DNA of 13,691 nucleotides from Actinospica sp035712985. Its GTDB lineage: Bacteria; Actinomycetota; Actinomycetes; Streptomycetales; Catenulisporaceae. The notes below the pieces were generated by a model. It made no database searches and was not told where the DNA came from. It saw nothing but the letters and a program-made list of their open reading frames with translations. Position 1 is the first letter of the stretch, and every line of letters starts with the position of its first letter. The stretch is taken from assembly GCA_035712985.1 (NCBI GenBank), contig DASTAE010000299.1, positions 1 through 13,691 on the forward strand. Direction: 5' to 3'. This document shows, in pieces, positions 1 to 6,782 of this stretch. A program made the position numbers and the translations under genes.

Positions 1-69
1 TAGATCGCTTGCGGTGCGTTGGACCTTCTGATTCACTGAGCCGGTTGATCGGCCGGTGGCAGGGGGTTC

Positions 70-2880
70 ATGGACAGCGCGCCCACAACCGCGGACGGCT
101 CCACCGCGATCGGGCGGCGCGGGCCCTTCGGAGAGGTGTTCGCGGGTCGTGCCGTGCAGCTGCGGCTGATCGAGCAGGCGCTGGACGCCGCGCACGCGCC
201 CCGGGCGATCCTGGTGGAGGGGCCCGCGGGCATCGGCAAGAGCCGGCTGCTCGGGGAGGCCGGCGCGCGGGCCGAGCGGCGCGGAATCAGGGTACTGGCG
301 GGCAGCGCCTCCGAGTTCGAACGCGCGCTGCCCTTCGGCCTGGTACTCGATATCATCAACGGCCTGAAATGGTCTGACGCCCGGGACTGGGCCGGGGTCT
401 CCGAGGCCGACCGCTTCCACCTCTACCGCGAGATCCGCGAGGCGATCGCCGAACCGGCCCCCGGCCCCGGTACCCTCATCGTGCTCGACGACGTGCACTG
501 GGCCGACGAGGCCTCCCTCGGCCTGCTGGAATTCCTGCTGCGCCGCCCGCCGATCGGCCTGGCCGGGCTCGTCCTGTCCTGCCGCACCGGGACCTGCCCG
601 CCCCGGCTCACCCGTGCGCTGCACGCGCTCGGGGGCGAGCGCGTGGCCCGCGTCCCGGTCCCGCCGCTGCGGCCCGCCGAGATCGACCTGCTACTGCCCG
701 GCCACAACGCGTCCCGGCGCCGACTGCTCGCCGAGGCCAGCGTGGGCAATCCGCTCTACCTCGGGCTGCTGTCCGAGCTGCCCGTGCACGCGCTGTCCGC
801 GCTGGGCGGCACGGCTCCGGTGCTCGACGAGAAGCTGGCCGAACTGCTCGACGAGACCATCAGGGCCGACCTGGCGAGCATCGGCGGCGACGCGGCCGCG
901 GTCGTGCGGGCCGCCGCGATCGGCGCCGCGGAGGTCGGCCCCGACCTGGTCGCGGCCGTCGCCGAACTGCCCGAGGACCGCGTGCTCGAAGCCTTGGACA
1001 CGCTGGTGGCCCGCGGTCTGCTGATCGAACGGCTGGGCCGGTTCCGCTTCGCGCACCCGCTGCTGCGCGCCGCCGCCTACCGACTGTCCGGGCCGGGACG
1101 GCGGATCGGCGCGCACCGCCGCGCGGCCGAGTACCTGGACCGGGTCGACGCCCCGCTGATGTTGCGCGCGCAGCACCTGCAGCACGCACTGCGCCCCGGC
1201 GACACCGGGTCCGCCGACCAGCTCGTCCGGGCCGCGCGCTCCGCTCTCGCCTCCGCCCCGGCCTCCAGTGCGCAGTGGCTCGGCGCCGTGCTGGCCGCGC
1301 TGCCGGACCCCGACGCGCAGGACGCCGAGGAGGCCCGCGCCTCGCGTGTCGAGCTTGAACTCCTGTTCGCCCGCGCCCTGCTCACCTGCGGCCGACTGGC
1401 CGAGGCCGAGGCCGCGCTGCAGGGCCTGGCGGCCCGGCGCGGTCCCCGGCAGCGGGAGACGATGATGCTGCTGGCCCGGTGCACCCGGCTGCTCGGCCGA
1501 TCCCAGCAGGCGTACGCGATGCTTGAGGAGGTCGCGGCCGATCCGCGGGACGCGGACAGTGCCCTGGTCCTCGTCGAACTGGCCACCATCGACCTGATGA
1601 ACGGGCGCTTCGACCGCGGGGCCGCCCGACTCGCCCAGTACTTCGCCGGCGGGGAGTACCGCGAGGCCGGGCTCGCCGCGAACGTGCTGCTCGCCTTCGC
1701 GGCGGCCGGCCAGGGCAGCGCCGAGGCCGCGGCGCACGGCTTCGAGGCCGCGGCCGCCGCGGTGGACGCGATGAGCGACGACGAACTGCGCGACATCATC
1801 GAGCACGTCGTGCCGGCGCTGTGCTGGGGCCTGTACGTCGTTGAGCGGCACGACCGGATCCTGGCGCTGCTGCTGCGCGCGGTCCGGGTGGCCCAATCGT
1901 GCGGCCATGCCTACGTGCTGCCGCATCTCTACACGCTGCAGGCGTCGGTCCTGATCCGCGTGGGCCGACTCGTCGAGACGATCGCCGCTGCCGAGGACGC
2001 GGAGGAGACCGGCGAGGCATACGGCTTCCCCGACGTGGTCGCGCTGGCCCGCTCACATCGCATCAGGGCCCTGCTGTGGATCGAGGGGCCCGACGCGGTG
2101 CGCGGACTGTGGGATCAGGGCGGCCTGATGCATGTGCCCGACTCGACGCTGTTCAAGATGCTCGCGGACGTGATGCGGATCGAGGTGGGCCTGCTCGCCG
2201 GGTTCGCCGAGGCCGCCGAGGAGGGGGCCGAGCTACGACTGGACGCGTCGTGGAACGAACTAGCCGTTCTGCGCGGCGCCTACATGGCGCTGGCCGCGGA
2301 GGTCGCCCTGGGGCACGACGATCTCGACGCCGCGTGGTCCGCGGCGGAACTGGCGGTGGACTCGGCCGTGGAGGTGGGCCTGCCCGGGCAGTCGGGCCGC
2401 GCACGGCGCGCCCTCGGCTCCGCGTGGCTCAGACTCGGCGAGTCGGCCGAGGCGGCGGCCGAAGCCGAGGCGGCGATCGACTGCTACGCCAGGGCCGGCA
2501 TGCCGATGGAGCAGGGCCAGTCCCACCTGCTCGCGGCCGAGGCGTACGCCGGATTCGGCGAGCCGGACGCGGCGACCCGGCACATCGCCGCCGCCCGCGA
2601 GCTGTACCGGGCGCACGGCGCCGACTGGATGGACCAGGACACGGTGCGCGTGCAACGGCGGATCTCCGCCCGATGGCCCCGGCGCGCCGTCGGCCGAGAC
2701 GGGCTCTCGAATCGCGAGCACCAGATCGCCGAGCTGGTCGCCGAGGGCCTGGCCAACCGGGAGATCGCGGAGCGGCTCTTCCTCAGCCCGCGAACCGTGG
2801 AAACCCACGTCAGCCGCGTGCTCTCCAAGCTCGGGATCGCCTCGCGCTCCGGAGTCGCGCGGCGGCTCGAGCTGCCCTGA
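70..2880 (+). CDS. LAL-family (large ATP-binding LuxR-type) transcriptional regulator
   Basis: A 936-residue cytoplasmic transcription factor. Visible parts in order: an N-terminal AAA/STAND-type ATPase with Walker A GPAGIGKS at residues 51-58 and Walker B TLIVLDD at about 135-141, followed by HWADE, the usual LAL sequence. A long Ala/Leu/Glu-rich helical middle (about 350-860) resembles the TPR-like sensor region of this family. A C-terminal LuxR helix-turn-helix lies at about 878-934 (GLSNREHQIAELVAEGL, then NREIAERLFLSPRTVETHVSRV). The length fits the family (about 900-1000). LAL proteins (MalT relatives) usually activate sugar-use or secondary-metabolite genes after ligand and ATP binding; the target here is unknown. 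In-frame TGA codons at 37-39 and 46-48 make ATG 70 the first possible ATG. AGGGGG at 61-66 lies only 3 nt before it, so an internal start such as GTG 136 is possible. Confidence 0.93.
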   Translation: MDSAPTTADGSTAIGRRGPFGEVFAGRAVQLRLIEQALDAAHAPRAILVEGPAGIGKSRLLGEAGARAERRGIRVLAGSASEFERALPFGLVLDIINGLKWSDARDWAGVSEADRFHLYREIREAIAEPAPGPGTLIVLDDVHWADEASLGLLEFLLRRPPIGLAGLVLSCRTGTCPPRLTRALHALGGERVARVPVPPLRPAEIDLLLPGHNASRRRLLAEASVGNPLYLGLLSELPVHALSALGGTAPVLDEKLAELLDETIRADLASIGGDAAAVVRAAAIGAAEVGPDLVAAVAELPEDRVLEALDTLVARGLLIERLGRFRFAHPLLRAAAYRLSGPGRRIGAHRRAAEYLDRVDAPLMLRAQHLQHALRPGDTGSADQLVRAARSALASAPASSAQWLGAVLAALPDPDAQDAEEARASRVELELLFARALLTCGRLAEAEAALQGLAARRGPRQRETMMLLARCTRLLGRSQQAYAMLEEVAADPRDADSALVLVELATIDLMNGRFDRGAARLAQYFAGGEYREAGLAANVLLAFAAAGQGSAEAAAHGFEAAAAAVDAMSDDELRDIIEHVVPALCWGLYVVERHDRILALLLRAVRVAQSCGHAYVLPHLYTLQASVLIRVGRLVETIAAAEDAEETGEAYGFPDVVALARSHRIRALLWIEGPDAVRGLWDQGGLMHVPDSTLFKMLADVMRIEVGLLAGFAEAAEEGAELRLDASWNELAVLRGAYMALAAEVALGHDDLDAAWSAAELAVDSAVEVGLPGQSGRARRALGSAWLRLGESAEAAAEAEAAIDCYARAGMPMEQGQSHLLAAEAYAGFGEPDAATRHIAAARELYRAHGADWMDQDTVRVQRRISARWPRRAVGRDGLSNREHQIAELVAEGLANREIAERLFLSPRTVETHVSRVLSKLGIASRSGVARRLELP

Positions 2881-3518
2881 GACGAGACCGCCCGATGACC
2901 GCCGCAGCCGGGGCGGCAGCCCAGCCGGGCAGCGCGACTCAGACGCCACGCACCCCCAGGCCCAGACCCAGTAGGACGTGGGCACGCACGCTCAAGGCGA
3001 GGTTCCCGAAAGCCGCAGCGCACCCGGACCCGCGCCACGTGTGGTGTTGGACAAGGGCTAGCGGCTGAGCGAGCAGGTCAGCACCACCACGCCGGTGCCG
3101 AGTTCGACCACTACCGTGAGCGCATCGTCGGTCTGACCGGATCGCTTCAGAGCCGCCATCTACGTATGCAGGTCCCGCGAGCGCCGACGCTCATCGCGCC
3201 TGCCAGCTCGACCGCGATACCGGCCGGGCGGAACGTGGAACGGAAGCGGGCGGTTCTCCAGATACATACAGGTGACTCACGCCGCCGGCACGCATCGCTA
3301 TTACGTGTTCCGTGGACCTGATGGTCCACCGCCTGCTCGCGCGAACCAGCGAGTGAGTATCCCGAGCAATCGATACGGGTTGAGTCCACCAGCGAGGCCT
3401 GGCAGGCTCGATGCTGCGATCAGTCAAAGCCCGGGCGGGTAGTTGGCGAAGTTAGAACAAGATCGCTGGAGAAGACGATCCATCCAGCGTTTGACCAGGC
3501 GAAAGGAAAGATCGTCCC
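2881..3518. other. Gene-poor stretch with no supportable gene
   Basis: About 640 bp between the LAL regulator and the SET gene. All frames are broken by stops or give only short Arg/Ser-rich translations without recognisable motifs. The sequence is visibly less G+C-rich than the flanking genes from about 3050 onward. The clearest structure is a perfect hairpin, GTGGACC-TGAT-GGTCCAC, at 3312-3329, with no T-run after it. A smaller CTCGC/GCGAG pair lies at 3336-3340 and 3349-3353. The short open stretches on the minus strand (3147-3427) could be eroded coding sequence, but I recognise no family in them. Confidence 0.5.
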
Positions 3519-4070
3519 TTGGTAGCCGCCCCCGAAGCAGACTGCTGGCTGCACCCGGACGTCGAGGTCCGAGCCTCGCAGATCGAAGGCAAGGGCCTGT
3601 TCGCGCGCTCACACATTCCCGCAGGCACAGCCGTCTCCCGAGTGGGCGGACGGCTAGTCACGGGCGCAGACTTGCAGGCAGCCTTCAACGCCGCGGCCAG
3701 CGATCCGACGCACCCCTACATCGACACGATCACCGTGGACTACGATCTCCACCTGATCCTGCCGCCACGGCGACCCAACGGCTACGGCAACCACAGTTGC
3801 GACCCGAACCTGTGGTGGATCGACGCCTACACCCAAGCCGCCCGCCGCGACATCGCCCCCGGCGAAGAACTCACCAACGACTACGCCACCTCCACCGGCA
3901 TCGCCGAGTTCCGCATGGACTGCGCTTGTGGTTCATCCCTATGCCGCGGCGCGGTCACCGGAACCGACTGGCAAAGCCTCGAGCTCCGACAACGCTACGG
4001 CGACCACTGGACTCCCGGCCTCCTCACGCTCATCCGCGCATCTCAGCGATCTACTCCCCCGCGCCCCTGA
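3519..4070 (+). CDS. SET-domain protein-lysine N-methyltransferase
   Basis: A compact 183-residue SET-domain protein, predicted to transfer methyl groups from S-adenosylmethionine to lysines of a protein substrate. The whole SET core is visible: EGKGLFA at 23-29 (SET-N), the pseudoknot motif NHSCDPN at 91-97, and GEELTNDY at 115-122 with the catalytic Tyr122. A post-SET-like CAC-x4-C cluster at C135, C137 and C142 (DCACGSSLCRG) would bind zinc together with C94. There is no signal peptide or extra domain, so it acts in the cytoplasm. The start is TTG 3519, supported by GGAAAG at 3505-3510 with an 8-nt spacer; I see no ATG or GTG alternative upstream of the motifs. Bacterial SET proteins of this stand-alone type are known, but their substrates mostly are not. 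It has no operon partner: the next gene starts 145 bp downstream. Confidence 0.9.
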   Translation: MVAAPEADCWLHPDVEVRASQIEGKGLFARSHIPAGTAVSRVGGRLVTGADLQAAFNAAASDPTHPYIDTITVDYDLHLILPPRRPNGYGNHSCDPNLWWIDAYTQAARRDIAPGEELTNDYATSTGIAEFRMDCACGSSLCRGAVTGTDWQSLELRQRYGDHWTPGLLTLIRASQRSTPPRP

Positions 4071-4178
4071 ACGTCAGTGACCTGCCCCGCAAGCGGAACC
4101 CACGCACCTCCCACTCGTCAGCACGCCGGGTCGAATGGTCGGGAAGCAGCACCCTTCCACTCTCGGAAGATAATCCGC

Positions 4179-4208
4179 TTCCAGCCCGGACCTTCGGCGG
4201 GCTACGGT
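4179..4208 (+). promoter_or_regulatory. Candidate promoter for a leaderless transcript
   Basis: TTCCAG (4179-4184), an 18-bp spacer and TACGGT (4203-4208) form a plausible actinobacterial -35/-10 pair. The -10 ends 7 nt before the ATG at 4216 and no Shine-Dalgarno is visible between them. This is the usual geometry of leaderless transcription in actinobacteria, where transcription starts at or next to the A of the ATG. Confidence 0.5.
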
Positions 4209-4215
4209 ACCGGGC

Positions 4216-4596
4216 ATGACCAGCGGCGAACGAACGGACAAGGGCGCCGTTCCACGTGACTTCACCGGGGTGAGACTCGCTACACGGCTGACCCTGCGAG
4301 AGTTCGCCGAGGCGGACATCGATGCGATCACCGAGGCCTGCCAGGACGAGGAGATCCCGCGCTACACGATGACCCACCAGAACAACCCCATCGACGGCCG
4401 CGTCATCACCATCGACGTCACCACCTTCGTCCAGAACACCATCGCAGCCGGGCAGAGCACAATCCTGCTCGCCGTCTGCAACGCAGGCGCCAACAACCAC
4501 GAACTGCGCTTCGTCAGCTCGGAAGGCGCCACCGCCCCCGCAGGACTCACCAACGCGAACCCCGACATGATGCCCGCGCTGACCTTCACCCCGTAG
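4216..4596 (+). CDS. Chimeric ORF: GNAT N-terminus joined to DNRLRE/CBM96-like C-terminus
   Basis: A 126-residue ORF made of two unrelated pieces. Residues 20-51 (RLATRLTLREFAEADIDAI, then TEACQDEEIPRYT) read like the first strand and helix of a RimJ/RimL-type GNAT acetyltransferase. The rest of that ~180-residue fold, including the acetyl-CoA-binding loop, is absent. Residues about 59-126 (VITIDVTTFVQ, then an LRFVSSEG and a PALTFTP ending) read like the last strands of a DNRLRE/CBM96-type beta-sandwich found at the ends of secreted carbohydrate-active proteins, but no signal peptide precedes them. The junction lies near 4366-4390. I infer a deletion fusion, so neither activity is likely to survive, although the frame is open and sits between a promoter-like sequence and a strong terminator. 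The alternative is a new small protein family. Confidence 0.6.
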   Translation: MTSGERTDKGAVPRDFTGVRLATRLTLREFAEADIDAITEACQDEEIPRYTMTHQNNPIDGRVITIDVTTFVQNTIAAGQSTILLAVCNAGANNHELRFVSSEGATAPAGLTNANPDMMPALTFTP

Positions 4597-4602
4597 CAAT
4601 CC

Positions 4603-4637
4603 GAGTCCGGCCCGTCGCAGCGCGACGGGCCGGACTC
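4603..4637. terminator. Bidirectional intrinsic terminator hairpin
   Basis: A perfect 15-bp stem, GAGTCCGGCCCGTCG (4603-4617) with CGACGGGCCGGACTC (4623-4637), closes a 5-nt loop. It begins 6 nt after the stop of the chimeric ORF and lies between two convergent genes, so it can end transcripts from both sides. There is no long T-run, as is usual for actinobacterial terminators. Confidence 0.85.
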
Positions 4638-4651
4638 CTCGGTTTCGGTCG

Positions 4652-5686
4652 TCACTCCGCGCTTGCGGAATACCCCGGGGCGCTCTCGCGGACGGTGAGA
4701 TGCGTGGGCAGGATGAGCGGGCTGGGGTCGAGGCCCTCAATGGCCTCGACGAGCATGCGGGCCATCTCGCGGCCCAGGGCGCGGGCGGGCTGGTAGACGG
4801 TGGTGAGGGGCGGGTCCGCATAGGGTGCGCCGGCGAGGTCGTCGAAGCCGACGAGCGCCACGTCGTGCGGCACGACGCGTCGGTGGCGCCGCAGGGTGCG
4901 CAGAGCGCCGAGGGCCATGTTGTCGCCGGCGGCGAAGACCGCGTCGAGGTCGGGGCAGCCGGTGAGCAGGCGTTCCATCGCCTGCTCACCACCGGGCAGG
5001 GTGAAGTCTCCGGCCTCCAGCGCGGTCAGCGGCATTCCCGCGAGGGCCAGCGCCTCGCGGAAGCCCTGTTCGCGGGCGACGCTGGCCTGCAGGTCGGTTT
5101 GACCGGTGATCATCGCGATGCGGCGCCGGCCCGTGCGCAGCAGGTGTTCCGCGGCGATGCGGCCGCCGCCGCGGTTGTCGGGGTCGACGTACCAGCGGGG
5201 CGTGCCGTGCAGCGGCAACCCGCCGAAGACCACCGGCAGGTCGGTATGCTCTGCCAGGTGCCCGAGGGGATCGTCTCCGCGCACGGCCATGAGCATCAGC
5301 CCGTCCGCGCGGCGGCCGGCGAGGATGCGCTGGAGCCGCTCCCTGCCTCGGGGGGTCTGCGCCAGCAGCAGGATCAACTCGAGGTCGGTGTGCTCGAGGA
5401 AGGAGCTGACGCCGACGGTGACCTCGGCGAAGAACGGGTCGGCGAACAGCGCCGGCTCGTCGCTCGAGACGGCCAGCACCACGGCGCCGACCCGCCGGGT
5501 GACCAGGGCGCGCGCCGTCGGGTTCGGGACGTAGCCCAGTTCGTCCACGGCACGCTGCACGGCGTCGCGCTTGGCCTGGCTGACGTGGGGGCTGTTGTTG
5601 ATCACTCGCGAGGCCGCCGTGCGCGAGACCCCCGCGCGGGCCGCGACCTCGTCCAGCGTGGGCTGTCGCCGCGGCGATACCTGCAT
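4652..5686 (-). CDS. LacI-family transcriptional repressor
   Basis: A 344-residue repressor of usual LacI length. The N-terminal helix-turn-helix is at residues 10-29 (TLDEVAARAGVSRTAASRVI), followed by NNSPHVS and a hinge-helix region at about 55-66 (NPTARALVTRRV). The rest is the periplasmic-binding-protein-like sugar domain, with family landmarks GRRRIAMITG, FAAGDNMALGALRTLR and VALVGFDDLAGAPYADPPLTTV. ATG 5684-5686 is supported by GGAGGAA (plus-strand 5694-5700) with a 7-nt spacer. The gene is divergent from the GH16 enzyme across a 270-bp gap holding two matching 14-bp palindromes, so it very probably represses that enzyme and perhaps itself until a sugar from the polysaccharide binds. 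The actual ligand cannot be read from the sequence. The palindromes resemble the CebR/CelR cellobiose-repressor box (TGGGAGCGCTCCCA) but differ at one position in each arm. Confidence 0.95.
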   Translation of the reverse strand: MQVSPRRQPTLDEVAARAGVSRTAASRVINNSPHVSQAKRDAVQRAVDELGYVPNPTARALVTRRVGAVVLAVSSDEPALFADPFFAEVTVGVSSFLEHTDLELILLLAQTPRGRERLQRILAGRRADGLMLMAVRGDDPLGHLAEHTDLPVVFGGLPLHGTPRWYVDPDNRGGGRIAAEHLLRTGRRRIAMITGQTDLQASVAREQGFREALALAGMPLTALEAGDFTLPGGEQAMERLLTGCPDLDAVFAAGDNMALGALRTLRRHRRVVPHDVALVGFDDLAGAPYADPPLTTVYQPARALGREMARMLVEAIEGLDPSPLILPTHLTVRESAPGYSASAE

Positions 5687-5763
5687 GTCCCGGTTCCTCC
5701 ATGCCGTCAGCGCTGCGCGCCAGAGCCGACGGCAGCTTAGCGGGAAACATCGCGTTCACGCCC

Positions 5764-5792
5764 TTGACACGTCCGCGCCCCCGCGTCACCAT
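5764..5792 (+). promoter_or_regulatory. Candidate promoter overlapping upstream operator region
   Basis: A consensus -35 TTGACA (5764-5769), a 17-bp spacer and CACCAT (5787-5792), which is a weak -10. Transcription would start near 5799, inside the first palindrome, the classical place for repression. A second possible pair lies further downstream (TTGCCG 5841-5846, 18 bp, TAAAGA 5865-5870). I cannot tell which is used for the GH16 gene. Confidence 0.4.
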
Positions 5793-5797
5793 CCCCG

Positions 5798-5811
5798 TGG
5801 AAGCGCTTCCA
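5798..5811. promoter_or_regulatory. LacI-family operator O1 (perfect 14-bp palindrome)
   Basis: TGGAAGCGCTTCCA is perfectly palindromic with a central CG, the typical LacI-family operator design. It lies 112 bp upstream of the lacI start and 146 bp upstream of the GH16 start. Confidence 0.85.
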
Positions 5812-5916
5812 TAGCTTACTAGGAAATCGTGACACCCCGCTTGCCGTGCCCGCCGCGATCCGCATAAAGAAGCAGCTAGAGGAAGTCTTCGCGGCACGCT
5901 CTCGCGACCTCGGGCA

Positions 5917-5930
5917 TGGAATCGATTCCA
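5917..5930. promoter_or_regulatory. LacI-family operator O2 (perfect 14-bp palindrome)
   Basis: TGGAATCGATTCCA is a perfect palindrome sharing TGGAA-N-CG-N-TTCCA with the first operator. It ends 26 bp before the GH16 ATG and 13 bp before its ribosome binding site. Its centre is 119 bp from that of the first operator. Confidence 0.85.
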
Positions 5931-5956
5931 CCACACCACCACTAGGAGGACTCACG

Positions 5957-6697
5957 ATGCCCACGACACTTCGCAGACCTGTGAGGCTGCTGCTCGCTGC
6001 GGCCTTGGCCGCCGGGCTGGCGACGGCCCTGCCCGCCGTCCCGGCACACGCCAGCTCCTGGGGAGCCCCGGTCAGCCTCAACTCCCTCAGCTTCTGGAAC
6101 GTCGTCAACGGCCGGTGGACGGACAACAACGAGCTGGAGACCTACACGTCCAGCTGCGTCTGGTACAGCGGCAGCACCCTGATGATCAAGACGTACAACG
6201 CGGGCGGCGGCGTGTACGACTCGGGCCGCGTGGAGTCCAAGGCCCTCTACGGCTACGGCACCTACAGCTTCACCGCCAGCATGCCCAACGGCGACGGCCT
6301 GCTGCCCGCCGTCTGGGGTGCCTACCTCAACCCGTGGCTGCCGGAGATGGACGCCGCCGAGATCGTCGGCTCCCGCCCCAACACCGTCTACCAGACGTTC
6401 CACGACGCGAGCAACAACCAGACCCAGTGGGCCGTGAACAACTCGGGCGGCTGGACCAACGCGTCCCACACCTACTCGTTCACGTGGTGGCCCGATCACA
6501 TCGACTTCTCGGTGGACGGCGTCTTCACCGGCACCAAGTGGTACACCACCGCCTCGGGCGTGGGAATGCACTTCATCATCGACACCGCCGTCGGGGGAAA
6601 CTGGCCGGGCAACCCCGACTCCTCCACCTGGGCCACCTCCGACGGGGCACGCTATCTGAAAGTCAGTGGGATCACGTACACACCCTACTATCCGTAA
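5957..6697 (+). CDS. Secreted glycoside hydrolase family 16 (GH16) enzyme
   Basis: A 246-residue exported beta-glucan-type hydrolase. ATG 5957 is preceded by AGGAGGA (5944-5950). Its product starts with a clear signal peptide: TLRRPVR, a hydrophobic stretch, then PAHA|SSWG with cleavage after residue 32. The GH16 active site is LPEMDAAEIVG: nucleophile E130, D132 and acid/base E135 in the E-x-D-x-x-E (beta-bulge) form typical of laminarinase-like members rather than lichenases. Other family features are NNELETYTSS (57-66), PNGDGLLPAVWG (110-121) and TVYQTFHD. The mature enzyme is about 214 residues, a bare catalytic domain without a carbohydrate-binding module. Endo-beta-1,3-glucanase action is likely, but GH16 also covers agarases, carrageenases and mixed-linkage glucanases. 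A LacI repressor gene is divergent and an operator lies just before the ribosome binding site, so expression is probably induced by substrate. Confidence 0.92.
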   Translation: MPTTLRRPVRLLLAAALAAGLATALPAVPAHASSWGAPVSLNSLSFWNVVNGRWTDNNELETYTSSCVWYSGSTLMIKTYNAGGGVYDSGRVESKALYGYGTYSFTASMPNGDGLLPAVWGAYLNPWLPEMDAAEIVGSRPNTVYQTFHDASNNQTQWAVNNSGGWTNASHTYSFTWWPDHIDFSVDGVFTGTKWYTTASGVGMHFIIDTAVGGNWPGNPDSSTWATSDGARYLKVSGITYTPYYP

Positions 6698-6707
6698 GCG
6701 ATCGGCC

Positions 6708-6730
6708 GGCCGTTCCTCCCACCGACGGCC
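6708..6730 (+). terminator. Possible terminator after the GH16 gene
   Basis: GGCCGT (6708-6713) and ACGGCC (6725-6730) form a 6-bp GC-rich stem with an 11-nt loop, 10 nt after the GH16 stop codon. The stem is short and no T-run follows. Confidence 0.35.
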
Positions 6731-6782
6731 TTCCGGAGCTCCTGGGCGAAGCGCGTGTGCGGACCGTGCGAAGATTGCGCGC

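Noticed and set aside
691..1926. A 411-codon minus-strand frame inside the LAL regulator gene
   Set aside because: Gly/Arg/Gln-rich shadow translation opposite a well-supported gene, with no motif.
3147..3427. Short minus-strand frames in the gene-poor stretch as a small protein or transposase remnant
   Set aside because: No ribosome binding site, no domain and no terminal inverted repeats or target duplication that I can see.
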